From: Rhodocyclaceae bacterium
GTDB lineage: Bacteria; Pseudomonadota; Gammaproteobacteria; Burkholderiales; Rhodocyclaceae
Assembly (NCBI GenBank): GCA_026646875.1
Contig: JAPKHL010000052.1
Location: forward strand, 1 to 33,850
DNA length: 33,850 bases
Reading direction: 5' to 3'
Below are positions 1-11,338 of the stretch, in pieces; within the stretch, counting starts at the first letter, position 1; every line of letters starts with the position of its first letter. The position numbers and the translations under genes were made by a program. The notes under the pieces were generated by a model. It saw only the letters and a program-made list of their open reading frames with translations. It ran no database searches and was not told where the DNA came from.

Positions 1-1149
1 GCCGATCTGGCGCGGGCGGCCGGCGCCGAATTGCTGCTGGTGCTCAACGCCTCGCCCTACCACCTGCAGAAGCATGCCCTGCGCACCGAGGTGTTGCGGC
101 AACGGGTGGCGACCACCGGGCTGCCGGTGGTCTATGCCAATCTCGTCGGCGGGCAGGACGAGCTGGTTTTCGATGGCGCCTCCTTCGTGCTCGATGCGCA
201 GGGGGGCGAATGCTGCCGCCTGCCGCAGTTTGTCGAGGCCCTGCAGGTGGTCGAGTTCGCCGCCGGCCGGCCGTTGCCGGCAGCGCTCGCGGCGGCACAG
301 CCGCTCGAGGCCGAGGTGTATGGCGCGCTGGTGCTCGGCGTGCGCGATTACCTCGGGAAGAACGGATTTCCGGGAGCGATCATCGGCCTCTCGGGCGGCA
401 TCGATTCGGCGCTGACGCTGTGCATCGCCGTCGATGCGCTCGGCCCGGAGCGGGTGCGCGCGGTGATGATGCCCTCGCCCTATACTGCCGGGATCAGCCT
501 GGAGGATTCGCGCGCGATGGTGCGCACACTTGGCGTGCGCTACGACGAGATTCCGATCGCGCCGGCGATGGCGACCTTCGCGTCGATGCTGGAAAGCGAG
601 TTCGCCGGCCTGCCCGCCGATACCACCGAGGAAAACCTGCAGGCGCGCATTCGCGGCATGCTGCTGATGGCGCTGTCGAACAAGTCCGGCGCGCTGGTGC
701 TGACTACCGGCAACAAATCGGAGATGGCGGTCGGTTACTGCACGCTGTACGGCGACATGGCCGGCGGTTTCGCGGTGATCAAGGATCTGACCAAGACGCT
801 CGTCTACCGCGTCGCGCGCTGGCGCAACACGGTTTCGCCGGCGATTCCCGAGCGCATCATCACGCGGCCGCCGTCCGCCGAGCTGAAGCCGGACCAGACC
901 GACCAGGACAGCCTGCCGCCCTACGACGTGCTCGACGCCATCGTCGAGGCCTACATGGAGAACGACCGCTCGCCGCGCGAGATCATCGCGCGCGGCCATG
1001 CCGAGGCCGACGTGCGCCGCGTGGTGCGCCTGCTGCGCATCAGCGAGTACAAGCGGCGCCAGGCGCCGGTCGGCATCCGCATCACGCAGCGCGGATTCGG
1101 CAAGGACTGGCGCTACCCGATCACCAATCGCTACGCCGACGAATTCTGA
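1..1149 (+). CDS. nadE: Glutamine-dependent NAD+ synthase, 3' part (5' end outside window)
   Basis: This enzyme makes the last step of NAD biosynthesis, converting deamido-NAD to NAD with ATP and ammonia released from glutamine by its nitrilase-type glutaminase domain. The frame is open from base 1, so the gene begins upstream. The first ~90 visible residues are the end of the nitrilase domain (LLLVLNASPYH); its catalytic cysteine should lie just upstream of the window. The synthase domain follows, with the PP-loop signature SGGIDS at about 408-425 and the conserved TTGNKSE stretch at about 706-723. The C-terminus (SEYKRRQAPVG...) is typical and complete, ending at TGA 1147-1149. The PII gene follows after 48 bases on the same strand, a pairing seen in other betaproteobacteria. 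The family assignment is secure. Confidence 0.95.
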   Translation, partial: ADLARAAGAELLLVLNASPYHLQKHALRTEVLRQRVATTGLPVVYANLVGGQDELVFDGASFVLDAQGGECCRLPQFVEALQVVEFAAGRPLPAALAAAQPLEAEVYGALVLGVRDYLGKNGFPGAIIGLSGGIDSALTLCIAVDALGPERVRAVMMPSPYTAGISLEDSRAMVRTLGVRYDEIPIAPAMATFASMLESEFAGLPADTTEENLQARIRGMLLMALSNKSGALVLTTGNKSEMAVGYCTLYGDMAGGFAVIKDLTKTLVYRVARWRNTVSPAIPERIITRPPSAELKPDQTDQDSLPPYDVLDAIVEAYMENDRSPREIIARGHAEADVRRVVRLLRISEYKRRQAPVGIRITQRGFGKDWRYPITNRYADEF

Positions 1150-1152
1150 TAG

Positions 1153-1536
<384 letters not shown>

Positions 1537-1580
1537 GGGCACGCCCCGCGCGCAACGCCCACCTTTCGCCGCCTTCCGGA

Positions 1581-1608
1581 ACGACGGCCCGCCCGCGCGG
1601 GCCGTCGT
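1581..1608. terminator. Hairpin terminator between convergent glnB and smr
   Basis: A perfect 12-bp inverted repeat (1581-1592 and 1597-1608, ACGACGGCCCGC with its complement) encloses a 4-base loop. A short CGTTT follows on the plus strand. It sits between the converging glnB and smr genes, so it probably serves both. The T-tract is short, so termination strength is uncertain. Confidence 0.75.
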
Positions 1609-1624
1609 CGTTTCCGGGGCGGAC

Positions 1625-2215
1625 TCAGCGTCCCGCCCGCAGCAGCAGCCAGAGCGCGCCCTCGCCGCCATCGCGCGGCGGCGCCTGGCAGAAGGCCAGC
1701 ACGTCCTGGCAGCGCGCCAGCCAGGCCTTGACCAGCCGTCGCAGCACGCCTTCCCGTCCCGGCGAACCGCGTCCGCGGCCATGCACGATGCGCAGGCAGC
1801 GCTTGCCGTCGAGCAGCGATCCGGAGAGGAAGCGGGCGACCGCCGCGTGCGCCTCGTGGCGGTTCAGGCCGTGCAGATCGAGGTGGCCCTGGATCGCCCA
1901 GCGACCGCTGCGCAGGTCGCGCAGCACCGTGCGCGGCAGGCCGTCGCGCAGGAAGACGTCGGCGTCGTCGAGGTCGAGCAGGTCATCGACGGCCAGTGGG
2001 CCGTGCAGCGATTCGGCGATTGCCGCCGCTTCGTCGTGTTCCCGCTGGCGGGGGCGGGGGGCGGGCCGCGGCGGCTCGTGCACCACGCGGTCGTCGCCGC
2101 GCAGCGGCACCACGTCGGCCACCGCCGCGCGAAAGAGGGCGCGCTCGTCGTCGGTCGGCGCGTGCGCGGCGGATTGCCGGGAGGAACGTGGGGGGCGGGG
2201 GGGCCGCTGGCGCAT
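1625..2215 (-). CDS. Smr-domain protein (putative endonuclease)
   Basis: This 196-residue protein has a charged, proline-rich N-terminal half and a C-terminal Smr domain (about residues 108-194). The domain's two hallmark motifs are visible: LDLHG at 112-116 and HGRGRGS at 145-151, followed by the VLAFCQAPPRDGGEGAL stretch typical of SmrA/SmrB. Relatives of this size include E. coli SmrB, a nuclease that cuts mRNA at collided ribosomes, and SmrA. Which of these roles applies here cannot be told from sequence. It lies 60 bases downstream of trxB on the same strand and may be co-transcribed with it. No good Shine-Dalgarno sequence is seen before the ATG at 2213-2215, so the start is less certain than the domain. 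Confidence 0.88.
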   Translation of the reverse strand: MRQRPPRPPRSSRQSAAHAPTDDERALFRAAVADVVPLRGDDRVVHEPPRPAPRPRQREHDEAAAIAESLHGPLAVDDLLDLDDADVFLRDGLPRTVLRDLRSGRWAIQGHLDLHGLNRHEAHAAVARFLSGSLLDGKRCLRIVHGRGRGSPGREGVLRRLVKAWLARCQDVLAFCQAPPRDGGEGALWLLLRAGR

Positions 2216-2246
2216 GGCGGCGGATGGCGGCGCGGGTAGCGGCGCC

Positions 2247-2267
2247 GGCCCGGCGGAGGGCCGGGCC
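2247..2267 (-). terminator. GC-rich hairpin downstream of trxB
   Basis: A perfect 8-bp stem (2247-2254 and 2260-2267) with a 5-base loop lies 9 bases after the trxB stop. No T-run follows on the minus strand, so it may be an attenuator or mRNA-stabilising structure between trxB and smr rather than a true terminator. Confidence 0.35.
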
Positions 2268-2275
2268 GCGAGGCG

Positions 2276-3282
<1,007 letters not shown>

Positions 3283-3341
3283 ACCGTGTGCGATTGGCCC
3301 GTGCGTCGGGGACGGCTTCCGGCGGGGCCGGCCGGCAGTCC

Positions 3342-3369
3342 TTTGCAAATGTGAAAAACGTCATATAAT
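3342..3369 (+). promoter_or_regulatory. Promoter of the Crp-type regulator gene
   Basis: TTTGCA (3342-3347) and a perfect TATAAT (3364-3369) are separated by 16 bases, a plausible sigma70 promoter with transcription starting near 3376. A second TATAAT at 3392-3397 has no clear -35 partner. The start codon is at 3421. Confidence 0.55.
3350..3365. promoter_or_regulatory. Candidate Crp-type operator overlapping the -10 box
   Basis: TGTGA-N6-TCATA matches the Crp half-site pattern TGTGA-N6-TCACA in nine of ten positions. The left flank AAATGTGA matches the extended E. coli consensus completely. The site lies between the -35 and -10 boxes and overlaps the -10 by two bases, where bound protein would repress. 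The adjacent regulator keeps the Crp DNA-contact residues, so autoregulation is plausible but inferred. Confidence 0.4.
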
Positions 3370-3420
3370 CAGTCGGCAGCACCGCAAAAACTATAATCTT
3401 GTCGAAGAAAGAACCCCCAC

Positions 3421-4095
3421 ATGATGATCGAACAGGGCGCAATGAAGGCGGGGCCGGGGCTGGCGATGCTGCACAGCATCCCGATGTTCGCCGGCGTGCC
3501 CGATGCGCAGCTCGAGGCCATCGCCCGCGTCACGCAGCACCGCAAGGCGCCGCGCCATGCGGCGATCGTCCGTGCCGGCGACCATACCGACTCCCTCTAC
3601 GTGATCGTCAGCGGCAGCGCCAAGGTGCTCAACAGCGATGCCGATGGACGCGAGGTGATCATCACCCTGCTCGGGCCCGGCGAGTTCTTCGGCGAGATGG
3701 GCCTGATCGACGGCAGCCCGCGCTCGGCCGACGTGGTCGCCAACGAGCCGTGCGAGCTGCTGGTGATCGGCAAGGCCGACTTCAAGCGCTGCCTGGCCGA
3801 CAACTTCGATCTCTGCCTGAACATCATGAAGAGCCTGGTGCAGCGCCTGCGCGAGGCCGACCGCAAGATCGAGAGCCTGGCGCTGATGGACGTGTATGGC
3901 CGGGTCGCCAAGCTGCTGCTCGAATACTCGCAGCTCGAGAACGGGGTGCGCGTGGTGCGCCGCAAGCTGACCAAGCAGGACATGGCGAAAATGATCGGCG
4001 CCTCCCGCGAGATGGTCAGCCGGGTGATGAAGGACCTCGAAGGCAGCGGCTACATCCGGGTCGAGGACGGGCGCATCCTCCTCAATGACGACTGA
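3421..4095 (+). CDS. Crp/Fnr-family transcriptional regulator
   Basis: This 224-residue regulator has an N-terminal cyclic-nucleotide-binding fold (about residues 20-125), a long dimerisation helix and a C-terminal winged helix. The phosphate-binding cassette GEMGLIDGSPRSA (91-103) keeps the Glu and Arg-Ser pair that hold cAMP in Crp. In the dimer helix, the positions equivalent to E. coli Thr127/Ser128, which contact adenine, are Ala146/Asp147, so the ligand may not be cAMP. The recognition helix SREMVSR retains the Arg, Glu and Arg that read TGTGA half-sites. There is no N-terminal cysteine cluster, so it is not an Fnr oxygen sensor. ATG 3421 is taken as the start; ATG 3442, with AGGG just before it, is an alternative. 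The target regulon is unknown. Confidence 0.88.
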   Translation: MMIEQGAMKAGPGLAMLHSIPMFAGVPDAQLEAIARVTQHRKAPRHAAIVRAGDHTDSLYVIVSGSAKVLNSDADGREVIITLLGPGEFFGEMGLIDGSPRSADVVANEPCELLVIGKADFKRCLADNFDLCLNIMKSLVQRLREADRKIESLALMDVYGRVAKLLLEYSQLENGVRVVRRKLTKQDMAKMIGASREMVSRVMKDLEGSGYIRVEDGRILLNDD

Positions 4096-4130
4096 TTCCG
4101 CCCCGCCCGGTATCCGGCGGCGGGCGGACG

Positions 4131-4136
4131 TATAAT
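4131..4136 (+). promoter_or_regulatory. -10 box (TATAAT) for ftsK
   Basis: A perfect TATAAT lies 23 bases before the ftsK start codon, with no recognisable -35. It is preceded by a 7-bp inverted repeat (4103-4109 and 4121-4127, loop of 11). The repeat could be the end structure of the preceding gene or a protein-binding site. Confidence 0.45.
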
Positions 4137-4159
4137 CGGCTTTTGTCCCGCGCACGCCG

Positions 4160-6478
4160 ATGTCCTTGCTGCAGAAAACTTCCGCCCGGGGGGCGTCCGC
4201 CCCCAGCCCGCTGCCCGAAAAGATCGCCGTCCTCCTGCAGGAGTCGCGCTGGCTCGCCTTCGTCGTCCTCGCCGGTTTCCTCGGGCTGGCCCTGTCCGGG
4301 TATCACCGCGCCGATCCGGGCTGGTCGCATGCCGTCCAGACGGGCGCCCTGCACAATCCGGCCGGCCGGGCCGGAGCCTGGGTCGCCGATCTGCTGCTCT
4401 ACCTGTTCGGCCTTTCCGCCTGGTGGTGGATCGTCCTCTGCCTGGCCGTGGTGTGGTGGGGCTACCGCCGGCTGGATGGCTTGCGCACCGCTGACCGCCG
4501 GCCGCTGTACATCGCCCTGGCCGGATTCCTGGTGCTGCTGGTCGCCAGCAGCGGTCTCGAGGCGTTGCGCTTCTACACGCTCAAGGCGGCGTTGCCGCTG
4601 GCGCCGGGCGGCATGCTCGGCTTCGAGATCGGCCGCCTCTGCGTCGGCGTTCTCGGCTATACCGGCGCCACGCTGTTCCTGCTGACCGCGCTGGCGCTCG
4701 GCTGGAGCCTCTTTTCCGGGATGTCGTGGATCACCGCCGCCGAGCGCTTCGGCGGCCTGCTCGAGGCCGCCTGGCTGGGCGCGCGCGACGCCGTCGAGCG
4801 CTGGCAGGACCGGCGCATCGGCCGCGAGATCGCCCGCGAGCGCGAGGCGGTCGTCGAGGTCGAGAAGAAGCGGGTCGAAACGCACGAACCGGTCTTCATC
4901 GAGATGCCCGAACCGGTGGCGCCGCCGCCGGCCAAGGTCGAGAAACGCATCGAACGCGAGCGGCAGGTGCCGCTCTTCCCCGAGGCGGTCGAGGGCGGCC
5001 TGCTGCCGCCGCTGCACCTGCTCGAGCCGGCGCCGCCGGCCACCGACACGGTCAGCACCGAGACGCTGGAATTCACCTCGCGCCTGATCGAGCGCAAGCT
5101 CTCCGACTTCGGCGTGCAGGTGCAGGTCATCGCGGCCTATCCCGGCCCGGTGATCACCCGCTACGAGATCGAGCCGGCGGTCGGCGTGAAGGGCGCGCAG
5201 ATCGTCAACCTCGCCAAGGATCTGGCGCGCGCCCTGTCGCTGGTGTCGATCCGTGTGGTCGAGACGGTGCCCGGCAAGTCGTGCATGGCGCTCGAGTTGC
5301 CCAATCCGAAACGGCAGACCGTGCGCCTGTCGGAAATCATCGCCAGCAAGGCCTACCATGACATGGCCTCGCCGCTCACCGTCACCCTCGGCAAGGACAT
5401 CGGCGGCCAGCCGGTGGTTGCCGACCTCGGCAAGATGCCGCACGTGCTGGTCGCCGGCACCACCGGCTCGGGCAAGTCGGTCGGCATCAACGCGATGATC
5501 CTCTCGCTGCTCTACAAGTCCGAGCCGGAGAAGGTGCGTCTGATCCTGGTCGACCCCAAGATGCTCGAACTGTCGATCTACGAAGGCATCCCGCACCTGC
5601 TGGCGCCGGTGGTGGTGGACATGAAGCAGGCCGCGAACGCGCTGTCGTGGTGCGTTGCCGAGATGGAAAAGCGCTACAAGCTGATGTCGGCGATGGGCGT
5701 GCGCAACATTGCCGGCCTCAATCACCGCATCAAGGATGCCGAGAAGGCCGGCGAAAAGCTGCCGAACCCGCTCTCGCTGACGCCGGAAACCCCCGAGCCG
5801 CTGACGACGATGCCGCACATCGTCGTCGTCATCGACGAACTGGCCGACCTCATGATGGTCGCCGGCAAGAAGGTCGAGGAGCTGATCGCCCGCCTCGCGC
5901 AGAAGGCGCGCGCCTCGGGCATCCACCTCGTGCTGGCGACGCAGCGTCCCTCGGTCGACGTGATCACCGGCCTGATCAAGGCCAACATCCCGACGCGCAT
6001 CTCCTTCCAGGTGTCGTCCAAGATCGACTCGCGCACCATCCTCGACCAGATGGGCGCCGAGGCGCTGCTCGGTCAGGGCGACATGCTCTACCTGGCGCCG
6101 GGCACCGGCTATCCGACGCGCGTGCATGGCGCCTTCGTCGCGGACGAGGAGGTGCACCGCATCGTCGATTACCTCAAGCGTGCCGGAGCGCCGGACTACG
6201 TCGAGGGCGTGCTGACCGGCGCCGGCGGCGATGACGAGGAAGGCGGTGGCGGCGAGGCCGGCGAGGGGGGCGACGCCGAGTCCGACCCGCTCTACGACCA
6301 GGCCGTCGAGGTCGTGCTGAAGAACCGGCGCGCCTCGATCTCGCTGGTGCAGCGCCACCTGCGCATCGGCTACAACCGCTCGGCGCGGCTGATCGAGGCG
6401 ATGGAGCGGGCCGGGCTGGTCTCGGCGATGGACGGGCGCGGCGGCCGCGAGGTGCTGGCGCGCAAGGAGGAAGAATGA
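4160..6478 (+). CDS. ftsK: DNA translocase FtsK
   Basis: FtsK is a septum-anchored motor that pumps chromosome ends apart and activates XerCD recombination during division. The 772-residue protein has four predicted membrane helices (about 31-48, 74-100, 115-131, 160-183) and a short charged linker, unlike the very long linker of E. coli FtsK. The RecA-like motor has Walker A (GTTGSGKS, about 430-438) and Walker B ([11 protein letters not shown], about 555-565). A Gly/Asp/Glu-rich spacer (encoded at about 6220-6285) leads to the winged-helix gamma domain that reads KOPS sites (about 712-772). The gene overlaps lolA by 4 bases (ATGA). This four-helix, short-linker form is common in betaproteobacteria. 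Confidence 0.97.
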   Translation: MSLLQKTSARGASAPSPLPEKIAVLLQESRWLAFVVLAGFLGLALSGYHRADPGWSHAVQTGALHNPAGRAGAWVADLLLYLFGLSAWWWIVLCLAVVWWGYRRLDGLRTADRRPLYIALAGFLVLLVASSGLEALRFYTLKAALPLAPGGMLGFEIGRLCVGVLGYTGATLFLLTALALGWSLFSGMSWITAAERFGGLLEAAWLGARDAVERWQDRRIGREIAREREAVVEVEKKRVETHEPVFIEMPEPVAPPPAKVEKRIERERQVPLFPEAVEGGLLPPLHLLEPAPPATDTVSTETLEFTSRLIERKLSDFGVQVQVIAAYPGPVITRYEIEPAVGVKGAQIVNLAKDLARALSLVSIRVVETVPGKSCMALELPNPKRQTVRLSEIIASKAYHDMASPLTVTLGKDIGGQPVVADLGKMPHVLVAGTTGSGKSVGINAMILSLLYKSEPEKVRLILVDPKMLELSIYEGIPHLLAPVVVDMKQAANALSWCVAEMEKRYKLMSAMGVRNIAGLNHRIKDAEKAGEKLPNPLSLTPETPEPLTTMPHIVVVIDELADLMMVAGKKVEELIARLAQKARASGIHLVLATQRPSVDVITGLIKANIPTRISFQVSSKIDSRTILDQMGAEALLGQGDMLYLAPGTGYPTRVHGAFVADEEVHRIVDYLKRAGAPDYVEGVLTGAGGDDEEGGGGEAGEGGDAESDPLYDQAVEVVLKNRRASISLVQRHLRIGYNRSARLIEAMERAGLVSAMDGRGGREVLARKEEE

Positions 6479-7116
6479 AGCGTTGTTTCCGCACGCCGTG
6501 GCGTGCGCTGTTCGCCGTGGCGTGCCTGTTCGCTGCGCAGGCCGCGCAGGCGGGCGCCATCGACATGCTGCACCAGTTTCTCGACGGCACGAAGACGCTG
6601 CGCGCCGATTTCGCGCAGATCGTCGTGGCGAAGAACGGCCGCAAACCGCAGCAGTCGGCCGGCACGATGATGCTGGCGCGTCCCGGCAAGTTCCGCTGGC
6701 AGATCGAGAAACCCTACAACCAGCTTCTGGTCGGCGATGGCGAGCGTGTCTGGCTCTACGATCCCGACCTGCGCCAGGTGACGGTGCGCCGGATGGGCAC
6801 CGCCCTCGGTGGCACGCCGGCCGCGCTGCTCGCCGGCGAGGGCGGCCGGGATGCGCTGGCGCAGAATTTCACCCTGCGCGAGGACGGCGAGCGCGAGGGC
6901 TTCGCCTGGGTCGAGGCGACGCCGCGCATGGCCGACAGCGGGTTCGAGAAAGTCCGCCTCGGCTTCGCCGGCGGCGAACTGCGGGCGATGGAGCTGCTCG
7001 ACAACTTCGGACAGACCACCTCGCTGCGCTTCGCGCGCATCGAGCGCAATCCGGCGCTGGCGCCCGCGCTGTTCCGCTTTACGCCGCCGGCCGGGGCCGA
7101 CGTGATCGGCGAGTGA
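6475..7116 (+). CDS. lolA: Outer-membrane lipoprotein carrier protein
   Basis: LolA is the periplasmic chaperone that carries lipoproteins from the LolCDE exporter to the LolB receptor. The 213-residue precursor has a cationic, hydrophobic signal peptide with a likely cleavage site after AAQAAQA (about residue 23). The mature part has the LolA hallmarks: [19 protein letters not shown], then [30 protein letters not shown], and a C-terminal [13 protein letters not shown]. The start overlaps the ftsK stop as ATGA, indicating translational coupling. The ftsK-lolA-rarA-serS order is shared with many proteobacteria. Confidence 0.95.
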   Translation: MKRCFRTPWRALFAVACLFAAQAAQAGAIDMLHQFLDGTKTLRADFAQIVVAKNGRKPQQSAGTMMLARPGKFRWQIEKPYNQLLVGDGERVWLYDPDLRQVTVRRMGTALGGTPAALLAGEGGRDALAQNFTLREDGEREGFAWVEATPRMADSGFEKVRLGFAGGELRAMELLDNFGQTTSLRFARIERNPALAPALFRFTPPAGADVIGE

Positions 7117-7129
7117 CTTCGGAGTCCCG

Positions 7130-9762
<2,633 letters not shown>

Positions 9763-9767
9763 GCCTC

Positions 9768-9787
9768 GCGGGCGTGTCAGCGCCCGC
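9768..9787. terminator. Weak hairpin at the serS / mltF convergence
   Basis: A perfect 7-bp stem (GCGGGCG with its complement, 9768-9774 and 9781-9787) around a 6-base loop overlaps the end of the convergent mltF-like gene. There is no T-run on either side, so it is only a possible termination structure. The two genes are separated by just 14 bases. Confidence 0.35.
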
Positions 9788-11171
9788 CGCCGCCCGCCTC
9801 GCCGCCCTCCAGCCCGCGATAGGGCGCTTCGTGGCGCCTGAGGATGTCGGCGAAGATGCGGATGTTTTCGACCAGGATCACTGCCTCGCCGCCACGCGCC
9901 TTGCCCGATTTCAGCCGGGCGTAGTACTGCGGGCGGGCCAGCAGGGGCAGCACGCGCTTCATCTCGAACCATGAGTCCGGATTGGCCTTCAGGCTGCCGG
10001 CGATCGCGCGACCGCCGTTCAGGTGGCCCATGCCGAGGTTGTAGGCCGCCAGGGCAAGCCAGGTGCGGTCGGGTTCCGGCACGCCGGCCGGCAGGCCATC
10101 GCGCAGGTCGGCCAGGTAGCGCGCGCCGGCGAGGATGCTCTGGCGGGCGTCGAGCCGGTTGCTGACCCCGAGGCGGTCGGCGGTGTCCTCGGTCAGCATC
10201 ATCATGCCGCGCACGCCGGTGGGGCTGGTGGCCAGCGGGTTCCACTGCGATTCCTGGTAGGCGAGCGCGGCGAGTAGCCGCCAGTCGATGCCGGTGCGCG
10301 TCTGTGCCTCATGGAACATCGCGCGGTATTGCGGCAGCAGCGTGCGCATGCGCTCGATGAAGCGCACCACGTCGAGATTCTTCAGGCGGCGGATGTGGCC
10401 GAAATAGCGGTCCTTCAGGCGCACCAGCGTGCCGTCCTCGCGGATGCGCTCCATGAAGGCGTTGGCCCGGTCCAGCAGCGTCGGATCGCCGTTCGCGGGA
10501 AACAGCCAGGCCACCGGCAGACTCCGGCCGATTTCCAGCGTGCCCTGCAACTCGGGGTAATAGTTGCCGGCGATGTCGAATACCGCCTGGTCGACCAGGG
10601 CGGCATCGTAGCGCTGCGCCGCCACGCCTTCCAGGAGATCGAGCTCGCCCTGCTTCCATTCTTCGACCGTCTGCAGCGTCGGCACGCGTGAGCGCACCTC
10701 ACGCAGCGCCGAGGCCTGCTGCGAGCCGCCGAGCACATGTACCCGGCGGCCGGCCAGTTGATCGATTGCCTCGATGGGCAGCGTCGCCTCGTGCGTCACC
10801 AGGACGTTGCTGCTGACGAAGTAGGGTGCGGAGGCCAGCAGTGCCGGATCGTCCACCGGCGTCAGCCAGGCGGCGGCCAGGTGGCCTTCGCCGTCCCTGA
10901 GCCGGCGGATGACCTCGGCGTCGCTGCCGGCGAGCACGAAGCGCGCCCGCAGGCCGAGCGATTCGGCGAACAGGCGAACCAGATCATGCTCGAACCCGCT
11001 GGAGTCGCCTGCCGCACCGTTTTCGGCGGCATTCCCCGGCGGCGCGACGTAGGTTGTCGGGCCGCCGCGGGTCAGCACGACCAGTTCCTTCGCCTCGTGC
11101 ACGGGCGGCACGTGCTGCTCGCCGCAGGCGGCCAGCAACAGGGCGATAAAAAAAAGGAGAATGCGGCGCAT
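9777..11171 (-). CDS. mltF: Membrane-bound lytic murein transglycosylase F-like lipoprotein
   Basis: The protein cleaves peptidoglycan glycan strands to form anhydromuropeptides, probably at the outer membrane's inner face. The 464 residues begin with a lipoprotein signal (MRRILLFFIALLLAACG; lipobox LAAC, Cys16). A periplasmic solute-binding-like module (about 28-258) comes next, then an SLT goslings-type catalytic domain of the lysozyme-like SLT family (about 285-430). The expected catalytic glutamate is Glu307 in YQESQWNP, followed by SPTGVRGMMMLT and, later, the YNLGMGHL motif. This two-module plan is that of MltF. No Shine-Dalgarno sequence is seen before the ATG, and the promoter must lie within or beside the divergent tRNA gene. 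A Glu/Ala/Gly-rich tail ends the protein. Confidence 0.92.
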   Translation of the reverse strand: MRRILLFFIALLLAACGEQHVPPVHEAKELVVLTRGGPTTYVAPPGNAAENGAAGDSSGFEHDLVRLFAESLGLRARFVLAGSDAEVIRRLRDGEGHLAAAWLTPVDDPALLASAPYFVSSNVLVTHEATLPIEAIDQLAGRRVHVLGGSQQASALREVRSRVPTLQTVEEWKQGELDLLEGVAAQRYDAALVDQAVFDIAGNYYPELQGTLEIGRSLPVAWLFPANGDPTLLDRANAFMERIREDGTLVRLKDRYFGHIRRLKNLDVVRFIERMRTLLPQYRAMFHEAQTRTGIDWRLLAALAYQESQWNPLATSPTGVRGMMMLTEDTADRLGVSNRLDARQSILAGARYLADLRDGLPAGVPEPDRTWLALAAYNLGMGHLNGGRAIAGSLKANPDSWFEMKRVLPLLARPQYYARLKSGKARGGEAVILVENIRIFADILRRHEAPYRGLEGGEAGGGGR

Positions 11172-11187
11172 CGTTTATTTTATCTTG

Positions 11188-11196
11188 TGCTAGAAT
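11188..11196 (+). promoter_or_regulatory. Extended -10 promoter of tRNA-Ser
   Basis: TGC-TAGAAT is an extended -10 element 12 bases before the mature tRNA. A GC-rich discriminator (CGCGCCC) follows, a pattern typical of stable-RNA promoters under stringent control. No good -35 is seen. The same nine bases recur before hisG at 33347. Confidence 0.55.
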
Positions 11197-11208
11197 TCGC
11201 GCCCTGAC

Positions 11209-11298
<90 letters not shown>

Positions 11299-11307
11299 CT
11301 TACAGCA

Positions 11308-11331
11308 AAAAGCGCCCCTCGAGGCGCTTTT
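11308..11331. terminator. Bidirectional rho-independent terminator after tRNA-Ser
   Basis: AAAAGCGCC and GGCGCTTTT (11308-11316, 11323-11331) form a 9-bp stem with a 6-base loop. T-rich sequence follows on the plus strand (CTGTTTTT), and five T close the stem on the minus strand. It ends the tRNA transcript and, from the other side, the adenylate cyclase gene whose stop is 8 bases away. Confidence 0.88.
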
Positions 11332-11338
11332 CTGTTTT

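Noticed and set aside
3421-4095. An Fnr-type oxygen sensor
   Set aside because: The N-terminal region has no cysteine cluster for an iron-sulfur cluster, and the recognition helix is of Crp type.
4082-6358. A 758-codon open frame antisense to ftsK
   Set aside because: It consists of Asp/His/Arg-rich low-complexity sequence, typical of the complement of a GC-rich gene, and opposes a clear FtsK protein.
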